From: Ligula intestinalis
Taxonomy: Eukaryota > Platyhelminthes > Cestoda > Diphyllobothriidea > Diphyllobothriidae
Assembly (NCBI GenBank): GCA_036362985.1
Contig: JAYGXS010000003.1
Span: 41,501,539 to 41,565,538, forward strand
Direction: 5' to 3'
Length of the DNA: 64,000 bases
Shown: piece by piece, positions 59,481-64,000 of the stretch
Numbering within the stretch: position 1 is the first letter of the stretch
How the letters are laid out: the number at the start of each line of letters is the position of its first letter
The notes under the pieces: generated by a model
The model's input: only the letters and a program-made list of their open reading frames with translations
The model's database searches: none
What the model was told of the DNA's origin: nothing
Program-made: the position numbers and the translations under genes

Positions 59481-62400
59481 GGGAGGCTGGTGGCACAACT
59501 GCATACGTCAGCATGCTATGTTTTCGTTAGTAGGAGGGATTCAAAAATGGCTAGGATACATCAAGGTGCCCCATCGCTATGATTTAACGGTATTCATTTA
59601 GACTCTGGTTTTAGCGACCATGCTTAATAAAATTCCGAAACCTTGCAAAGATTGGGACATGGTTGTTCTGAGCAATTTGTAAGGCACTATGCATTCCTTG
59701 TTTCTGAAAAATAACTTTTATTTTTTTCGATTTAGCATGCGAATACTTTGTTAGGGAAGAGATTTCTTGAAATATTTTTGCTTTTATAAATGGACATTTT
59801 TAGCACAACCGAAAAATAAACAGTGCTTTAATTCAAGATTTTAGGCCATTATGCGTCTCCGGGTTTTTCTCAAATAAGTTGAGTGTACGATCGCTGGGAT
59901 AGCTCTTTTAGTTATCTGTGCTCTCGGCTTGTTATAAGAGGCTATCTTCAGAGACTATGAATAGACATCCAGTGGTGGATTGAGCAACTTGGTGCATAAA
60001 AATGCGACTAACACAGATGTTCAAATATCATAGCAACCACTAATAGCGCATAAACTATAGCAAAACCTATTGAAGGGCACCGGACAGATGAGTTTGAGAA
60101 CTACGGCAACTTTGAAATAAACTATCAGGGAAGAGGTACCTCAATAGCCGCTACCTCCATACGCGCCTAAGGAGAACAAGTAGATAAGAGCCATTACAAC
60201 ACAGGCGTCGTCTAGCGCAAATTAAGAACGTTCCGGAAGCAGCTGACTATAATTCTGCATAATTCGGCATAAGTATCGGCCATTGGCCGACAGTTATCCA
60301 AATAAAGAACCGACCCACGTAGGTAAATAGTCTAGTGTAATTCGTCAAGTACCGTGTCGCGACTGTTCTCACCATTAAACAGTTTAGAGCGAATGATGAA
60401 ACATAAAACGGACCGTACGGAAAAGCGACATCTGCCTCACACCACTCCCCACACCCTGGAGGAAGAGTACGAAGTTAACCTTACAGATACGTTGACAATA
60501 GAGCGAGCTAGTGACGAGATCGGACAGGAACTACTCTAGGTCTAGGTTTTCAACTGTAATCGCATCAAAATACATGTATATATATATATATATCCCCCTG
60601 TTGTCAAGCTTTTTGTTTAAGCGGCCAGGTTATGTGGCCCAGCTCATTGCCAAGGACGCATGCCATGACGATGACGACGACGACGTGGGCCGGAGTGGAC
60701 ATGGACTCAACATACAACGAATGCAACCCCCATTTCCCTATGCTTACAATCCAATTTTTGTTCTCCTGACTGAATCAAAAACCACGTCAGTTCTTCCTGC
60801 AAAATATCTTACTCTAAGGATGGCCTGTGATAGGAAGCCGAAAGTTTGGACAAAAAGGTTATTCCAGTTTCAACGCCATCGCCTTCTCTGGGACTAGAAC
60901 CTGGAGCTCGCATAACCATTTTACTTCCTGAGAAACAACTTGTTCATTGTGTGCGTTGTTCTATAAAATGTCATTCATGAAAGCAGGAAATGTTTCAAAA
61001 AGTCATTTCTTTTATCATACGAAAATGCTGGGGTATGTGGCACCCTCGATTTCTCTCAAGTCCTGTCTCTGTTTATTAACAGGTAAAATTGCACATGCAG
61101 GTTTCATTGATTGAAGGGGTTCTGAGCCTTCAGTCAGGTAAATAATTAAAAAACAACATATACGCTTAACAACTTACTTATATTTCGATCACGGCAAGTA
61201 TGTGTAGGTTATCATGCGTAGATACTTGCATAGTATGACCATTTTTTATGACAAATTATGCAAACCGTGCATGACTTATTCCGCCCTAATGCGTCATATA
61301 AACTCCACATCATTTATGCGTCAAGTACATGCAATGTAAACTCATTATATGCACAGCTATACGATAATTTAAACAAGTTAAAAACCTCCTTAAATATTTG
61401 CATGTCAATTGGTACAGCGTGAAACCTTAGAAATAATAGGTATTTTTTCCTAAAAAAACGCCTTGGATACTGTTTACTATTTGCGGGTTTCGAGCAAAAA
61501 AATAAAAAAGCAACAACGGTTTCCCAAGATACTGGTTTGTCCGACAAGAGAATTTCAACGGAGTTTATACTTTTCAGCTTCAAAATAATGGCACATTTTG
61601 TTATTATTGAAGTTCATAGGCTTAAATGCATACGGTTGCTTTAAAATATAATGTTTCTGAATCGCTTACAAAACGTTTTACTCAAATTTACTCAAAAGTC
61701 ATTCCATTAACGAATTGCATGTATGAACCAAAATTTCAATAGGCAACTGCTGCTTGCATGTTCGCCAATATAAAAAGGCAAATATCATATTTGCAAATGT
61801 AAAAAATCATTTATTTGATTCAGAACTAACTAAAAGTTCCCAGAATCTACTGCTGGGTAATACTGTCACTTTTTGATCGCTGTGCATACAAAATGAATTT
61901 TTAATTTACGTTTGTTCGCCCGAGGACACAACATTTTTGTAAACCCCGTGTTCTCCTTTCCTGAGCAAATAATTGGGGTTGCTTAAGATACGTGCGCTTA
62001 GCTAGAGTGCTAATAGGCATCAATGTTTTGGTACTCAAGAAAGGTAAAGCTACATAGTGTGCGCAACAATACCTGAAAATTGACCGACAATTTTCCATGT
62101 GTTCTAAAATGAATATTTTGCTGAATTTTGGCTTTGGAGCAGACTGACCTCAACCATAATTAAATGCAACGTATTATTGGTCTTTGTCACCTTACAGTAC
62201 CACACTGCTGTTGAAAAGTGAGCTCTGGCCCGTCTGCGATAAAAATGTTTACCAAATATCTCTTCGTCTTAATAAAGCGAAAAACATGATTTTGATACAT
62301 ACTTAAGTCACTGTGTCAAAAATAATAAGCATAGTTTTTGCATGTCTGGATAGCTTAGCTAGTTTGATAGTTTGAGCGAGCCTCATGTATAGAAAAATGC

Positions 62401-64000
62401 TTTAATTACCCGAATAACGAGGCAACATGATAAAGCCAGCCTCCCCATCAGTAATCCAAGGCTTTAAATTACGCCCATTCTAGCGCTTGGTCTGATGCCT
62501 TTTCACACTTTTCAATTGCAGTACTTGATTATGACAGATAACTCAACTAAATGCTTGCTCCCTTTTAAAAATTTTTACAAAAACTATATAACGCTGCACC
62601 CGGTATTGGCTCTTGGTTTTATGGTCTGTTTGGTTATTAGATTTACGCCAGGTTTCTTGTCCCAACTGTCTCACTCCAGTTTCGCACCTTCAGAAACTAA
62701 ATAACTCATAGACTGCCTAGTTTCTGACATGTTAACCACCGGAAATGCCCTAGAACGAAGACGATGACAGTAAAGTTGAACTCCACTCCCGACGAAAGTG
62801 GAAGAAACACAAGAGGTAACACAAGTAAGCACTGAGGCAATTATGCATCTAAAATATAACTTCCGATAATTTTGTTATTTTGCAGTAAACTTTCTGCTGG
62901 CGAGAATTTATGCTCTCAAGGACCAAAACCTTTGCCAAGATTTAAATGTAACCCAATTTGCCGATAATTTCCAACTGTCGCTGTATTCCCAGGAGGAAGT
63001 GTGGCTACTAAGAAAAAAATCAGTGATGGTCACTGCGGAACCAAGGAATGACTAAATGTCTTCCAAATGTAGATGCTTTGTCATGCTCTCATGGATTAAA
63101 GATAAGCTTAATACACATCTGATAAAGTCGCTCACCCTAGCCAATCTTCCATCGATTATATCTTTAATGTACGATATAATTTTTGAATGCGATCCGTGGA
63201 TAAGGTTTGATTAAAAATGAAGAGGCGTTTATTGACAAGCACGGCTATGGCAATATGAGTCCTTATCTGGTGAAAACTGATCAGAAGAGTTTCCCATGGG
63301 CAATGTATATTAAAATGGTTCTTAAAACAATTGGACTAAATATTAAGAATTGCAAACCCTTCACCGCCCGCAATAATGAAAATGTCTTTGCTTAGGCGGA
63401 AACTGTTCGCTCATTCATGATAATTATCTTTCTGTAGGTTCCATTTGAATGCCTTTTTTGAAGTCGAACTTCATTTTTATCAACGTAAGCGATTATTGAA
63501 GACAAACGCGATCTGTAAATATACAAATTATATAGCTTTCCGATGAGTTAGAAAACTTTCAGGCTATGGGATTTGTTCAAAAGCACACAAGCTTCAAATT
63601 AAAGAGCGAAGTTGATAGGGAACAAGCTGCAGTTCTGAAAAATAGATCTTGTTGGAACAAATTATGTGCCAGTTGGACAGAATTTACGAATCCTTCAAAG
63701 GAACATGCATATTCTGATCCAACTAGGCTTGCACTGTCCATTCAAATGGACATCCAAATTCGGAGAAACAGTTCTTATTTGATTATTTGAACTCATTCTC
63801 GGGTTACCAGTAATGCTGCTACATGAATGCGGTGCGTTTTCTATGTCGTCATATCGTAAACATTCCAAACGGTTCAATTTGGTGCGATACTGACAAGTTT
63901 GATTATTTTCGATGAATTAAGGAGTTGGGGATTGCATTGCGGATGTAGTTAATCGGCAATTTTTTTGTAGACCTATCGTATTTCTTATACGTTCACCACC
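59481..64000. other. Non-coding stretch, nothing recognised
   Basis: AT-rich DNA with short frames (longest 128 codons at 60511-60897, which includes a run of six Asp from a GAC repeat). No family motif. A TA-dinucleotide run lies at 60577-60593. Confidence 0.45.
60577..60593. repeat. Short (TA)n microsatellite
   Basis: Seventeen bases of alternating T and A, followed by CCCCC. Confidence 0.9.

Noticed and set aside
60511..60897. 128-codon frame with a six-Asp run as a gene
   Set aside because: Low-complexity start (TA repeat), no family motif and no supporting splice or start context.
1..64000. CRISPR array, operon or bacterial mobile island
   Set aside because: No regularly spaced repeats, no bacterial gene organisation; all signals are eukaryotic.

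Overview
This is eukaryotic, AT-rich, gene-poor DNA. It has one clear intact protein-coding gene, no operon-like structure, many decayed retroelements, microsatellites and tRNA-like (SINE-type) sequences. I infer a flatworm, most likely a diphyllobothriidean tapeworm (Spirometra, Dibothriocephalus or Schistocephalus type). The basis is the combination of abundant Penelope-like elements with GIY-YIG endonuclease ends, a CR1-like LINE, a BEL/Pao remnant, a degenerate zinc-finger-bearing repeat of a kind I associate with that group, and an FMRFamide-receptor-like GPCR. The assignment rests on recognised protein patterns; no database search was possible.

Layout. 1-8.4 kb: no recognisable gene, one doubtful Penelope RT scrap at about 3.4-3.7 kb. 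8.4-10.9 kb: degraded CR1-like LINE on the + strand. 13.6-14.5 kb: a 0.94-kb long-inverted-repeat element (copy 1). 16.84-17.27 kb: repeat family R1 copy 1. 20.65 kb: a single arm of a hairpin repeat. 22.5, 25.2 and 28.6-29.1 kb: Penelope-like fragments, all +. 29.35-30.35 kb: long-inverted-repeat element copy 2. 32.7-33.1 kb: two tRNA-like units facing opposite ways. 33.7-34.4 kb: head-to-head Penelope fragments with inverted ends. 34.9-36.2 kb: the longest Penelope remnant (RT to GIY-YIG). 37.1-38.2 kb: BEL/Pao integrase remnant on the minus strand. 38.6-39.3 kb: a second head-to-head Penelope structure. 39.5 kb: (AT)21. 40.34-40.74 kb: R1 copy 2. 42.3-42.5 kb: hairpin repeat with both arms. 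47.85-48.5 kb: degenerate C2H2 zinc-finger repeat on the minus strand. 50.8-51.5 kb: tRNA-headed SINE-like repeat and a 38-bp-arm hairpin. 54.265-55.521 kb: the GPCR gene. 58.6-59.5 kb: Penelope RT fragment on the minus strand. The rest shows nothing I can support.

The genes do not form a pathway. The picture is one receptor gene in a sea of dead or non-autonomous mobile DNA. Every retroelement seen has stops, frameshifts or lost catalytic residues. The most unusual material is structural: a two-member family of about 1-kb elements that are nearly all inverted repeat, and two Penelope-like insertions whose fragments point away from each other. I found no convincing undescribed functional system.
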